From Diadema setosum (Eukaryota; Echinodermata; Echinoidea; Diadematoida; Diadematidae), in assembly GCF_964275005.1 (NCBI RefSeq), contig NC_092705.1, forward strand, positions 8,606,641 through 8,670,640: DNA of 64,000 nucleotides, in the 5' to 3' direction. Below, piece after piece: positions 1 to 11,530 of the stretch (position 1 is the first letter of the stretch; each line of letters starts with the position of its first letter). The notes beneath the pieces were generated by a model. The model worked only from the letters and a program-made list of their open reading frames with translations. It made no database searches and was not told the origin of the DNA. The translations under genes were made by a program, and so were the position numbers.

Positions 1-676
1 TGTTTATTCCCCAGATCTTGTAACGAGTAGTTTTTAAAATTGACAAGCTGAAATACTGAGCCACCAAAATATCTCGAGAATGAAAAGCAGAATCTCAACC
101 TTGCAAAATTTCAAAGGCTGAAGGATATAATATAACAAAATTATATGAAGAAGTTTGATTTCAAGAATACTAAGTGAGCTTAAAAGTGCCTGGAATAATA
201 TTGCAACATGGAGAAACTTCCTGAAAAGATCAAATAGCTGTATGTATATTCCACAAAAATGGCAATGGTGAGCTGAAAAGAAGTTGAATGTAAACAATTA
301 TTAACTATCTGCAGTGAATTTGGCAAAGATTACAAAAAGTAGACAGCCTTTGGAAAGTACAGAATGATAAGTTTCTACCATTCTTTCTAAATTAACATAT
401 ATAAGTTCATTCAAGAATACATGGAATCTAGCATCTACAGAACACTAAAGAAATGAAAACGGATTTATTTGTTATCCACAAAAAATTATCAAAAAATAGA
501 GTCATTTTTGCTACCTATAAAGTCAGTAAGACTACAGAAAATAAGACACAAAAAGCAGATGTACATACATGCTCCTCACATTTTGTAAAGTGGAGTCATT
601 TGGTTATATTACTCTTCTGTTACTGTACATTTGACAATACTACATTTCCCTGAATGATACTGAAATGTAAAGTATT

Positions 677-683
<7 letters not shown>

Positions 684-709
<26 letters not shown>
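684..709. repeat. (CT)n microsatellite
   Basis: About 13 uninterrupted CT dinucleotides. Confidence 0.95.
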
Positions 710-1072
710 TTGGATGTTTTGTGTTCCATTGGTTACAGTGTTTCAAATTGAGCTTGCCTTTGTTTCCATCTATATCATTGGTAGATATGATTTCACTCCG
801 TAAAGCCTCACTGTCATGAGACAACCCATTCTTCATGCATGTCTTGCCAGAAATGTAATATGATAACACATGCTCTCAGAGATTAATACTGACCGCTACA
901 TATAAGTACTTTAAATTATCCTGTTATTTTAAAATGTTTGAACACACATCCTACGTGCTTACATGTGTTTGAAATTGAAGGTCTCTTGAAAGTTAGTCTA
1001 TTGCTTTAATATCTCATGGTCATTTAGCTGGAACTTGAAAGCATACTAACCTTGTCTTAAGCATCACTTCAA

Positions 1073-1280
1073 CAGCTTTGTCAAACATCCTTATTTCCAG
1101 TCTTCTTCACACTTTGAAATGAAACATATCGTCACGACTTCAAATGAATGTGGATAAAGTGTCTTTTTTTTTTTATTGCTTTTGTCAAATATCCTTATTT
1201 CCAATCTTGTTCACATTTTGAAATGAAACACATATCTTAACAACTTCAAAACATTCAAATCAATGTAGATAAAAGATGTC
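1073..1280. repeat. local direct duplication, two ~95-bp copies
   Basis: Copy 1 (about 1073-1163) and copy 2 (about 1178-1280) both run from GCTTT(T)GTCAAA through TCCTTATTTCCA and TGAAATGAAACA to an AATGTRGATAAA end, with scattered substitutions and small indels. A T-rich run separates them. The divergence indicates an old tandem duplication. Confidence 0.85.
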
Positions 1281-2208
1281 ATCTTTTAATTATGGAAGTG
1301 TATAACATACCTTCGGCATAAGTGTGTAACTTACACATCATGGAATGTTTATGACATGATGATATGTGACCGTGCATCACACTGACACTGATAGGCACGC
1401 ACTGATTTTGTGTTAGGACTGAAAATAGGTGATATCAGCCAACCCAACCAATCTTGAGTTTTTTATATTTTCTGAAAGAGCAAGTCTTCTTCTATATCAT
1501 ACTTAAGTTTGGGATCATAAAACGAAAAGCAGATTGTGTTTTTAGCAATTTTTTTCCTGAAACACTTGTTGGTAGAATAGTGTGATTAGGTGTTTCTCAT
1601 AGAGTCCTCTTTTCATTTCTTAAAAACCCTGTCCATACTCTTAACTTTCATCTCCAATAACTGTAAAAAGGATGATGCAACTGCTTTGAAAATTGCATTG
1701 ATCATCTACAGAATGTGTTAATAAAGCATGCACAGCTTAATCTGATAATCTCTTCATTGTTGTTGCTCCAGTGGTTAACATCCTGTTATTTGTTTCATTC
1801 ATTGCAGAACTAGCACGGCTTGATAAAGATTAAGCGCTTTAAAAGACGCTATACTTCAGAGCCCCTTTTCTCTGCAGTTCACAGTTTCCAGAGTGTGTGC
1901 TTTCATTAGGATAGGTTAGGAGAGTCCATTTGGATCGAGTTACACATCATTTTAAAGCTTAAATTGCTCTTTCAGAATCTGCTCTTAACTAAAAATCCAT
2001 GTCAAGCGACCTTTTTGTTGGTGTTACGATGCAGGGTCACATACTATTGTATATGGTAGGTGTTCATGTCAATCACAGAATGATGACTTTTCTATGCAAA
2101 TATTGTAGTAATTTATCAATATTTATATTGCCTGTACGGTTGAACATGCATTTGTGCTTATTTCCTGACATTGTTCTAACGAATGTCTGTCTTTGTTGTA
2201 TTTTTCAG

Positions 2209-2252
2209 GCTCTCCCTGGAGCAAAAGTGAGGCTGAGGCAGCAGGGTTGTAA
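2209..2252 (+). other. possible short terminal exon, very tentative
   Basis: A pyrimidine-rich tract ending TTTTTCAG precedes 44 bases that read in one frame as SPWSKSEAEAAGL and a TAA stop. In another frame the segment stays open and meets a donor-like GTAAGT at 2249. Either reading would be an exon of a plus-strand gene starting to the left of the window. No family is recognised and no upstream exon could be tied to it. Confidence 0.2.
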
Positions 2253-2440
2253 GTACAAATTAAGATTAACATGAAACATCAAGAGTTCTGGTGAGTATCG
2301 ACGAAAACAAGTCCAAAAAGCCTGCACATGTCCTCATTTATTCCTACCTCTCTCTAATGTCTTACTTTTTCCTACCTTTTCTAGTGATTCTTTATTCCTA
2401 CTCTTTTACATTATCCCGCTTGAAAGCCTGTTGTCGATCC

Positions 2441-3498
2441 TCAAAGGTTAAACAATTCATAGTTACTGTATCTCCCATCAAACATGAGGGATCTTTTGCA
2501 TTCTTGGAATTGAAATGAAAGCCATGTCGTACAAATTTTTAATGTATTATTTCGAAAGTTTTCAATTTTTGGAAGGGTTAATGGTAAGGGGATATCACCC
2601 TCCACATGAGGGAGCTTTTGCATTTTGTAAGTGTAAGATCTGGTGAAGGGAGGGGAGGTGTATGTCAGTGCGTACGGAGTGCGGACATCGGGGGGGGGGG
2701 CTAAATTCTGACGGCTTTTTTTTTCGTACGTAATTTGTAGGTGGTCCCGAGGGTGCGCGTCAAAGCACATGTATGGTATTTTATGACATAAACATCTGAA
2801 CCATACTTTAAGCCGATATTACTATTTGCGAGAGAGCGAAGTGAGCGAGCGCTTGAGAAAATTATGCATACAAATCCTAAAAGATGGAATATTGTTAAGT
2901 TCTGTTTAGTTCTCACTAGGCGAGCGTGCGAACGTCATGCATTATGCCGAAATTAATACACTAACATTTCTACTTCCATTTTTTTCCAAAGGGGGGGGGG
3001 GTGTTTGTACAGATCATCCCCCACCTCCACCAAGGGGGAGGTGGGAGGATGCATCCCCCATCCCCCATCCCCCATCTGGGATTTACGTCCATGACGTCCA
3101 AAGAATATTATTTTGAGAAATATGGTAGGCCCTACGATGTAATATTATTTCTTTTTCACCAGACTAACAATTCCTCAGCAATTCATTTTATTGGGCATAG
3201 ACCTACGTCACACATCTACCTCGGAGACTGTAATTGTGATAGAGTAGCACACTCGAAACATTCAAAACCTTGAGGCATTGATGTTAGCTTGGACAACATT
3301 GCTCATCGCCTCTGAACGACGCCGACGAAAGTTACAGTTTTGCCAACATAATCTGAACATCAATGTCATAGATTTTTTTTTTTTTGTTCTAATCTAGATC
3401 TCTGTGATCACGTTGACTTATATTTCCAGCGTAGTATTTTGTCTGTAATGTAAAGTAATGACGGGTCGAAATAATGATGCAAAGAAGACACACACAAG
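2441..3498. other. 3' flank of the first type A receptor
   Basis: Non-coding. It contains poly-G runs (about 2691-2700 and 2992-3001), a small C-rich minisatellite (about 3010-3075) and a GCGAGAGAGCGAA repeat tract near 2830. The same block follows the other type A receptors at about 19971-21374 and 36782-38176. Confidence 0.7.
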
Positions 3499-4593
3499 TC
3501 ACATATTGTTGGTCTCAATGTTCACAATTTCGCTTTGTGTCTCGCAGCTCTTAGCGGCGCTGAAAACTTGCGATGTCTGCCTGTCACTAGTATTGTAGTC
3601 GAGGATGCGTGCCAGCAGTTGGGAGGGCTCCGGGATATCACGCCAGCGCCGTCGCAACACACAGGCCATGACCACCCTGAAGTGAGGATGCTTCCAGCCG
3701 TAGATGAACGGATTAAGGCAACTGTCCGTTACGAGTGGGAGAGACACGTAGGGCATCACACTGAGAACACGGTGCAGTGCGGGTCCTTCCAGGAATGGGA
3801 TAGCCAGAAATACACCCATGAAGGGAGTTAAGCACAGGACGAAGCAGCATACAACGCATAGGAGGTTCTTAGTTATTGCGAGCTCGGTACGACAACTTCT
3901 CTTGGTGGGCATTGAGCGTGACCTGGTCTTGAGAACGCTCCTTTTCACGTGCCTAAAGAGTAGACAGTAGCTAAAGAACGTCACACCGAAGGCAATTGTA
4001 AACAAGCAAATCACGAGGAAAACGAAAGTATTTGCATTCTTGTGAGTGAAGTCACAGACGCAGAGTCGTGTGAAGGCGTTATATCCCAGACGACCATGAC
4101 CAGTAAGAAGAGGAACGACTAAAACTAAGATGGGACACAACCAAGACATTGCTACCATGAGGACCAGATTTCTTGAAGAGAAGACGCGATTGTATGTGTG
4201 CTTAGGTTTGATGATGAGCACACAGCGATTTAGAGCAATCAGCACTATTGTAATGACGCTGCTCACGATCGATATGATAGCAAGTGCAGCAGTCAACTGG
4301 CAAAGCACCTCGGGGAGTGTTCTGCTGTTTCTAGTCAAAAAGGAGACGGCATGAGACGGTTGAACTGCGCAAACCAACAGGTCACTGACGCAAAGATTGA
4401 CAATGAGGCAGGAGGTTTTCGTTTGGAGCTTCCTCGAGAATGCACTCGCGAGCAACAGCACGACGTTCCCTGTCACCCCAACAACGAACATAGCGCTATA
4501 TCCTACGGCTAAACAAATATCTCCAGGAGCCAGACTGGAATTAGATTTACCCAAAGTCTCATTACTGTCTTGGTAGCCAGCTACATCCGCCAT
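3499..4593 (-). CDS. rhodopsin-class GPCR, type A copy 1
   Basis: Intronless receptor of 364 residues with seven hydrophobic segments. Family landmarks are visible: TGN in TM1, SDLLV with the conserved Asp in TM2, a Cys just before TM3 (PEVLCQL) and another in loop 2 (CVCDF), NRC in place of DRY after TM3, the TM4 Trp, a CLTPF Pro in TM6 and NPFIY in TM7, followed by helix-8-like KHPHFR and a basic CVLRRRW stretch. The N-terminus has NET and NSS glycosylation sequons. The start is the ATG in a good context (ACAAGATGG), shared by all copies; the frame stays open for 13 codons upstream but only from a GTG. Two residues are missing in loop 3 (SCRTEL instead of SCRRHTEL). It probably signals through G proteins at the plasma membrane; the ligand is unknown. 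It resembles the tandem chemosensory-type GPCR expansions of sea urchins. Confidence 0.9.
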   Translation of the reverse strand: MADVAGYQDSNETLGKSNSSLAPGDICLAVGYSAMFVVGVTGNVVLLLASAFSRKLQTKTSCLIVNLCVSDLLVCAVQPSHAVSFLTRNSRTLPEVLCQLTAALAIISIVSSVITIVLIALNRCVLIIKPKHTYNRVFSSRNLVLMVAMSWLCPILVLVVPLLTGHGRLGYNAFTRLCVCDFTHKNANTFVFLVICLFTIAFGVTFFSYCLLFRHVKRSVLKTRSRSMPTKRSCRTELAITKNLLCVVCCFVLCLTPFMGVFLAIPFLEGPALHRVLSVMPYVSLPLVTDSCLNPFIYGWKHPHFRVVMACVLRRRWRDIPEPSQLLARILDYNTSDRQTSQVFSAAKSCETQSEIVNIETNNM

Positions 4594-4668
4594 CTTGTCT
4601 CGCGGAAAGCACAGCTCTAAAATGACAACCACACAGGAGCAATTTCCATTGCACTGTGTTTATAATGT

Positions 4669-4740
4669 CTTCAGAACAAAAAAAAAGGCAATGCAATTTG
4701 CAGACCGCTGCAAGGATCCCTTTGTTGCTAATCCAAGGTT
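4669..4740 (-). promoter_or_regulatory. conserved upstream block, A copy 1
   Basis: A degenerate version of the block found 75-90 bp upstream of every receptor ATG here (ACAAAATGTGC, then a CAGACC.CTGC core). It could be promoter or 5' UTR sequence, or simply shared ancestry. Confidence 0.25.
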
Positions 4741-5783
4741 TCGTTCTTGCTCTTATTGATGATCCTTTCGATAGAAGAATTCCATGGCCCGAAACACTCT
4801 GGTCAGTTGTTGGCGCAGGCTTTAACAATACCTTTTTTTTTTTGTTCTTTCATTTTTTTTCACGTAAGACTACTTGACATTAAAGGGATGGTATAGTTTT
4901 GGTCGAGGAGGGGCTTAAGGTTACCAACATTTGTGTGAGATCATGACAAACCTGCTATGAAATACAAAAGAGCATACAATATACTCTAAGCAATTTTCAA
5001 CAAATCTAATTAAACATCTTTCTTATTCCTCTTTTTATTTGTTGCATTTATGCCTCTAACATTTGCAGTCAGTGGTGTTACAAGTGCAGCATATTCAGGG
5101 TTAGCATCGTACAGTTGATGATACATGCACGTCAACCACCTCGAAACACTTTAGCACACAGTTCTCATCAGAAACTGGTCATTAGCTTATCTAACAAACT
5201 CAGTGCCATTGTTCAATTCTCAAATTTAAATTTACTGAGCTACAGCTACACGCGTGCCAATTTCATTGCTCCTCGTTTCGAACGATTTAAGTTTGTGTCT
5301 GCCCACTGTGTTTTAAATGTCAAAGCAACAAAAAAAAAACCAAAAACATTATTTTGCAACTAGTGAGGTTTCGTACTGCTTGTCTACAGCACGGTTACAA
5401 ATTCAAAACGTCATAACGTGAACTCTGGAAATGTGAACACACTTCTCGATCGTAATCAATCGTATGATGTCATAACGTGTCAATTTGCCAAATTTGACAG
5501 AACTTGCCACGGCACAATTTCACGTTTAAAAGTACTAAAAATTCCTCAACGCTTCATTTTCATGGAACAGAACGGAACGTACATTTATCACAGGCTATAA
5601 TTCAATGTGATGATTAGCACACGCCAAGAAAGTTCAAAAGTTATGAACATAGACTGTACAACATTGTTTTACTTCTAACGGCACCAAAAGCGACAGGCTC
5701 AGATTCATTGCTACAGTTTTTCCACTAAACTCTAGATATCAATATTGCAGTTCTTTTATTTTTTCATGTTAATCTTTGTATGC
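4741..5783. other. spacer between type A copies 1 and 2
   Basis: Non-coding. At about 4880 it holds a TTAAAGGGATGGTATAG motif like the end of a TTAA-type MITE; no matching second end was found. At about 5150-5330 lies a diverged copy of the upstream block that recurs near 11.9, 18.3, 27.3, 32.8 and 44.95 kb. Confidence 0.5.
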
Positions 5784-6618
5784 TGCATCATGCTGAGAAC
5801 TCGGTGCAGAGAGGGTCCTTCCAGGAATGGGATAACGATAAAGACCCCGGCCCGCGAAGGAAGATATGCACAGGACGAAGCAGCATACCACGTACAGGAG
5901 ATTCTTTGTGATTACCAACTAGGTATGCCTACGACAATTTTCCTCGGCAGGCATTATTGAGCGTAACCTGGTCTTGAAAGCGCTCCTTTTCACGTGCCTA
6001 AAGAGTAGACAGTAGCTGAAGAACGTCACACTTAGGGAAAATGTCGATACGAAAATCACGAGGTACACGAAGATATTTGCACTCTTGTGAGGGAAGTCAC
6101 AGATGCAGAGTCGTGTTAGTACGTGGTATCCTAGACGACCATGACCAGTAAGCTGAGGAAGGACTAAACCTACAGCGGGAAACAGCCAAGACATTGTCAC
6201 CATGACGACCAGATTTCTCGACGAGAAGACGCGGTTGTATGTGTGCTTAGGTTTGATGATGAGCACACAGCGATTTACAGCAATAAGCATCATGGTAATG
6301 ACACTACTCGCAACAGATAGGATATCAAGTGCGGCTATCAGTTGGCACAGTACCTCGGGTAGTGGTCTGTCCAATATCGGGACGCCAATATCGGGAAACC
6401 AACAGATCACTGACGCAAGGATTCACGATGAGGCAGGAGGTTTTCGTCAGGAGTTTCCTCGACAGTGCGCTCGCCAGCAACAGCACGACGTTCCCCGTCA
6501 CCCCAATAACGAACGCAGCGCTAAATCCTACGGCTAAACAAATATCTGCAAGAGCGAGTCGGGAATTAGATTTACCCAAAGTCTCATTACTCTCAAGGTA
6601 CCCAGCTACATCCGCCAT
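5784..6618 (-). pseudogene. type A GPCR pseudogene (copy 2)
   Basis: Begins with the same MADVAGY start as the intact copies and is closest to the 21375-22466 gene in TM2-TM5 (DRPLPEVLCQLIAALDIL). It is broken. Between TM2 and loop 1 a short stretch is replaced by a duplicated CCAATATCGGGA, a net loss of 11 bases that shifts the frame. In loop 3 a Glu codon after RRHT has become TAG. The TM6 region carries a further +4 indel, and homology stops near 5784, so TM7 and the C-tail are gone. Codons between the lesions still read as good receptor sequence, so the loss is fairly recent. Its 5' flank, not its body, is what the intact A genes of units 2 and 3 share. Confidence 0.9.
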
Positions 6619-6696
6619 CTTGTCTCCAGGGAAGCACGGCACTAAAATGACAACCACGAAGGAGCAATTTTCCGGACACTATGTTTACATGTCAAA

Positions 6697-6760
6697 AGAA
6701 CAAAATGTGCTATGAAACAGTTTTCAGACCTCTGCGAGTGTCCCTTCATTAATTGTTGTT
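6697..6760 (-). promoter_or_regulatory. conserved upstream block, A copy 2
   Basis: ACAAAATGTGCTATGAAA followed by TTTTCAGACCTCTGCGAGTG, about 80 bp upstream of the pseudogene ATG. It is almost the same as the blocks at 22549 and 39358. Confidence 0.3.
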
Positions 6761-7188
6761 ATCGTTGCTGTTTGACGTTTAAAGCACTCTTTCGAGTTGA
6801 TGGGGCAGGCGCTAACAAAGATGTCGGTGTCCAGAAATCAGTTTTCTATAGAAGGTATATCTATGATTTACCGTTAAATGAGGATTTTTCATCACCATAC
6901 CATATCCCTCTGAATCATTCATCGCATCGCCTATTTATAGCTTAGCTTTTATGCTCTATTTTGATGTCACGTTACAATTGTAATAGTGACAGCGTGTTTC
7001 GAGATGTGTGTCCGTGTAGTCTGGTCTTCTTTACCCAAGGTAGCCTTTTCAGTATTACAAATGCTCTACAATAGGGCGCTGGCATAACAAGTACCTAAGC
7101 ATTTGAGGGTACCCTCCATTTTATACAGTTTTGTCGAAAGGGACAATGTGAGTATAAAAAATATCCTGCCAAAGGACGTTGACCCTAA
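6761..7188. other. distal 5' flank of the pseudogene
   Basis: Non-coding spacer, collinear with the region upstream of the unit 3 receptor (about 39420-39890). It ends at the insertion point of the 1.8-kb element. Confidence 0.5.
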
Positions 7189-8980
7189 GGGTGGGATTTC
7201 ACGGAGCACGCGAACGATTTGCGAAGGACGCGAATGACAAAATCCAACATTCGGAAAAGATTTTCTCCGAATGTGTTCCGACAATGAAGCCGAAAATTAT
7301 TCTTGCGCAATTTGTGCGAAGTTTCCACGACGTATGTGCGAATGTCGTGTGTATCATTGCTAAAGTACAGCATGTTAGTACACGAAGAACAGGCGACGGA
7401 AATGCGAACAACGAAAAATTTTCAATAATCATGGGAGGAAATGTACCAAAGGAGAGGTGGAAGCTGTCTTGAGTTGAATTTTTTTTTATTTCCTCTATTT
7501 CTCCTTTCTTTTTCTCTCATTTCTCTATTGTGTGCTTGCCTACATTTTTTCCCTAGAACCTATCTCCACTAGTAAAGCATTTGATTTTTTTTTTTTTGCA
7601 GTTCCTCCAACACATATTCTCTATAGTTCAAATGAAATTTTACACACTTTAGATTAATTTTAAGTGTATTCTGCGATTTTTTTTTTGTATATCAAACATT
7701 TCTTTCTCTTTGCTAGTCTTTAATTTCTTTTGTTACTATAGTTGTTAATAATTGTTTGATGTTTAGATGTATGCTACGATTTTTATTTGTAGAAAACGTA
7801 TAGGTCATACATCCCCCAAACGTGCGCTAAACGTTCGCGAGAATGTCTCGAAAGGTACGCGAACAGTTTGCGATTACGTCGTAAAATGATCGGAAAAACT
7901 TCGCAGATTTCGCGTAGGGTGGGATTTCACGGAGCACGCGAACGATTTGCGAAGGAGGGTGGGATTTCACGGAGCACGAGAACGATTTGCGAAGGACGCG
8001 AATGACAAAATCCAGCATTCGGAAAAGTTTTTCTCCGAATGTTTTCCGACAATGAAGCCGAAAACTATTCTTGCGCAATTTGTGCGAAGTTTCCAAGACG
8101 TATGTGCGAATGTCGTGTGTATCATTGCTTAAGTACAGCATGTTACGTACACGAAGAACACGCGACGGAAATGCGAACAACGAAAAATTTTCAATAATCA
8201 TGGGAGAAAATATACCCAAGGAGAGATGGAAGCTGTCTTGAGTTGAATTTTTTTCTTTCCTCGGACGTATCTCCACTAGTAAAGCATATGATTTTTTTTT
8301 TTTGCAGTTCCTCCAACACATAATCTCTGTACTTCAAATGAAATTTTACATACTTTAGATTAATTTTAACTGTATTCTGCGATTTTTTTTGTATATCAAA
8401 CATTTCTTTCTCTTTGCTAGTCTTTAATTTCTTTTGTTATACTATAGTTGTTAATAATTGTTTGATGTTTAGGTGTATGCTACGATTTTTATTTGTAGAA
8501 AACGTATAGGTCATACATTCCCAAACGTGCGCTAAACGTTCGCGAGAATGTCTCAAAAGGTACGCGAACAGTTTGCGATTACGTCGTAAAATGATCGGGA
8601 AAACTTCGCAGATTTCGCGCAACATACGCGAAACATACGCGAGACATTCTCCAAAGTTTCGGAGTCTGTTTGGGGTTTCACGAACATTTTGCGAACATCG
8701 CGCGTGTCTTGCGAAGGTCTTGCGCATACGGCGATGCTTTTAAGACACTTTCGAGAACAATTCACGAGCAAATCACGACCAAGTGTGCGGAAAAGGTTCG
8801 CAGAAAATTTCAAACTTTTTTGAAATTCTAGCCGAAGTAAAAACGACATTCGCGAACGATTGACGACGCTTCCGAATCCTCACGTTCGTTTGGCGATCTT
8901 TTGCAGACCAAAATGCGAATGCTGGATTTTGCCATTCGCGACCTTCGCAAATCGTTCGCGTGCTCCGTGAAATCCCACCC
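7189..8980. mobile_element. inverted-repeat DNA element with duplicated left arm, non-autonomous
   Basis: The left end GGGTGGGATTTCACGGAGCA and the right end are near-perfect inverted repeats of about 38 bp. The left arm is present twice: 7189-7916 and 7957 to about 8630. A 40-bp stump of the left end (7917-7956) lies between them. A unique part with many CGCGAA strings and the right end follow. No transposase frame is visible. The insertion is absent from the matching position in unit 3 (about 39890), where GGCCCTTTACGGGAT is uninterrupted. The superfamily is uncertain; the flanks are TAA and TTA. Confidence 0.8.
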
Positions 8981-10288
8981 TTAATAACGGGATACGAACT
9001 AGGTACTTCCGATTGAAAGCGAGGAGTCTTTTCCTACAAGCCACAATGCACAATACTTTGAATGTCGTCTGTTGATTTTAGTTGCGAGTTGGGAAGAATC
9101 AGAAAGGAAGGATCATCTACTGACACATCACGACAATCTCCTTGAAAAAAAAAAGTAGACCCCATGTATTTTCATATCTAGGATTCTTTCAGACATTCTT
9201 GAATTGATATAAAGCTATATTCTAAAGAGAAATTCAAAACTATGTCCCAGTTGTTAGCGTTTTTGAAAAGAGCAAAAATTGGCGTTATGGCATATATTGA
9301 CTGAAATAGGACGAAATCATGACCTAAATTTGAACGTTCTACCATGTCTTCATATAAATGGAATCATAATCAAAGATTCCATTTATGAAAATCTGTTGAA
9401 TCTGGAGCATAGTTCAAGCAAGCCTACCATGTTCGGGGGTTTCAACACGTCAAATTAATTATATCAGATTCAAGTACTAGTACATGTTAAAAATATTTGT
9501 TGGTCAAAGGTCAAAGGTCATTGAACTTTTACAACCCAACAAGGGCACTTTTAGCTATAACTTGAGCTGATATGAAATGCCCACTGTCAATACGATTTGT
9601 AATGAAGGGTAATTAACTTGAGACAATCATTTACATCAAATGAAATATGATTATTGGTATAAGGTCAAGGTCAAAGGTCACCGCGCTTTTGCATTAAAAT
9701 ATTCATTCCAGCTATTACCTCAGAAAGGAACGTCAAGTTCTAAGTTCAGTTGAAATGGGAAGAAATATCCCTGTTTGTTTGTTTGGTTGGTTGGTTGGTT
9801 TTCATTTTGTGTTTGTTTTTGTGTGATTTTTTTTTTTTTTTTTTTGGTTTGAAGGTCACAGTTTGCGGTCGGAGGTAAAGTTTCAATGCCGTTGCACTTT
9901 TCTTTGTCTCATTTCTAGCCATTACCTCAGGTAGAAATATCCAGGAGCAATCTAATGTATATAAGTGAACATGAATCGACATTTATTGGCATTAACATCA
10001 AAGTACAATGAACAATGTACGGTTCAGTATATTGTCCTTGGGGGAATTGGTTAATCAATAGATAAACAGTAATAAGGTGATGAAATGACAGGGTCAATGG
10101 TAAAAGTTAGCTCAAGTTCAGTAAATGTTGGCTAAAAGCACTGTTTTCCAGCCAGACTTAGAAGAATAATGAATGGTGAAATGATTTCCCGGAAAAACAT
10201 ATGCATGACTGGACAAAAAAAAAATCAGATGATATGATCATTACAAAGGTTAGCACTGTTATCTTCATTTTGATATAGACCATACACG
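8981..10288. other. unit 1 spacer with decayed tRNA-like and GGTCAAAGGTCA tracts
   Basis: Non-coding and collinear with 39893-41124. A decayed tRNA-like stretch lies near 8990-9045. Short AAGGTCAAAGGTCA tracts occur near 9510 and 9665, and T-rich runs near 9780-9845. Confidence 0.6.
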
Positions 10289-10626
10289 CAGTGGCGGATT
10301 CAGGAGGGGGCGCACCGGGCCCATGCTCCCCCTTTCATTTTCTATCTTAAAAAAAAAAAAAAAAAAAATGAAAGGGGGCATGTGCGCCATCCTTAATAAT
10401 TTTGTGTTCTTTTCCTTTGAAAAATCCCATCCTTGTCAGTCGACTGTATAGTGCTTTTCAGCTGACGAAAGCCGGAAGTGGCACAAGAAAATACCTGTTG
10501 AGCCAACCCCCCCCCCCTCTTTTTTTTTTTTTTTTTTTTTTGCTTGTCAGCTGATTAAACCCGGAAGTGGTGAATAAAATACGTGGCCCCCCTTTTACGA
10601 AATACATGGGTTTACCCATGGACCTG
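10289..10626. mobile_element. CAGTGGCGGAT-ended element, short form
   Basis: The left end CAGTGGCGGATTCAGGAGGG matches the left ends at 23418 and 41125. The right end is degenerate, but its flank (TACTTGTGGTGATCGTATC) is the same as in units 2 and 3. At 338 bp it lacks the ~2.1 kb interior carried by those copies. Ends of the CAG(T/G)GGCGGATCC type are hAT-like. Confidence 0.65.
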
Positions 10627-10912
10627 TACTTGTGGTGATCGTATCAGGGCAATTTACCCCGAGGACAATTAACCCCGGCTTAATACTGGTTTATAGTGAT
10701 AAGGTTAGAGTAAAGATTAGGGTCACCGTTAGGTTTAGGGTTAAAGTTTGAGTAAGGGTTAGATAGGATTGGGTTCAGGATCGGGCTTATAGGGTTAGGG
10801 GCAGGGGAAGGGTCCGGGGTATTGGCATTCATTCATATCTCAACTTTTTTTTTTTCGATTCCAGTTCTGAGGAGAATCGACTTTTATCCGTGTTTTGTGT
10901 TTTAGCGTTTCT

Positions 10913-10948
<36 letters not shown>

Positions 10949-11207
10949 AACGTGTAATCTGTGTCCACTTCGGTCCATTTAAGAACAGTTCAAATACATT
11001 CACTACATGTGTACGACATTATACAGTGTCGTATCCCACTGGCATATAACATGATTTCACATCCTCAGAAAGGAATGATTCTGTATTCAAACCAGCCAAG
11101 CTTTCTGCACATATACCTGTATTTTTATTCAAGTTCAATTACCACATTTCCAGTGGTAGAAATTAACCATCCAGTCAAATCTTACAACTTTAAATAACAG
11201 ACACCAA
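10627..11207. other. spacer with degenerate TTAGGG-like tract and (TG)n
   Basis: Non-coding. Imperfect GGTTAG/GGTTTAG words run over about 10690-10800, and a TG microsatellite lies at about 10917-10947. The start of the upstream block shared with 17.5, 26.6, 31.9 and 44.2 kb follows. Confidence 0.6.
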
Positions 11208-11530
11208 GGCCCGAATTCACGAAGGTGGTACAAATGAAACCATGGTTTAAACCATGGACAAAAACCATGGAGCGCCAAGTGTCGCATGGAACATTTCGTT
11301 ACGACATTGGTCATTTCGTCGACAAAATGACCGTCTCGTTAACGAAATTATCATTTCGTGGACGAAATGTTCATTTAGTTACAAAATTTCATTTCGTTAC
11401 AAAATAATCATTTCATTGACGAAATGACTGATTTCGTAGCAAAATATTCCATGCGACACTTGGCGCTCCATGGTTTTTGTCTACGGTTTAAACCATGGTT
11501 TCATTTGTACCACCTTCGTGAATTCGGGCC
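11208..11530. mobile_element. palindromic MITE, 323 bp
   Basis: The terminal inverted repeat GGCCCGAATTCACGAAGG extends through TGGTACAAATGAAACCATGG on both sides, about 75 bp with few mismatches. The centre is a series of ATTTCGT/ACGAAAT half-palindromes. The matching places in unit 2 (about 26940) and unit 3 (about 44590) read ACACCAT.TGTCCAACTC without it. It has no coding capacity and could fold into one long hairpin. Confidence 0.9.

Larger units (their letters stand above)
1..2440. other. single-copy left flank, no confident gene
   Basis: AT-rich DNA without a long reading frame, lying outside the tandem duplication: it has no counterpart elsewhere in the window. It contains a CT microsatellite, a local direct duplication, an AATAAA hexamer near 1720 on the plus strand and one exon-like segment at 2209-2252, so it could be the 3' end of a plus-strand gene. 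This is inference only. Confidence 0.5.

Noticed and set aside
4594-4632. N-terminal extension of the type A receptors (also 22467-22490 and 39278-39316)
   Set aside because: It opens only at a GTG, is absent from type B, and the ATG of the MAD.AGY motif has a good context.
10690-10800. GGTTAG-like words resembling telomere repeats (also near 25900-26000 and 43540-43640)
   Set aside because: The words are degenerate, short and part of the duplicated spacer; there is no regular TTAGGG array.
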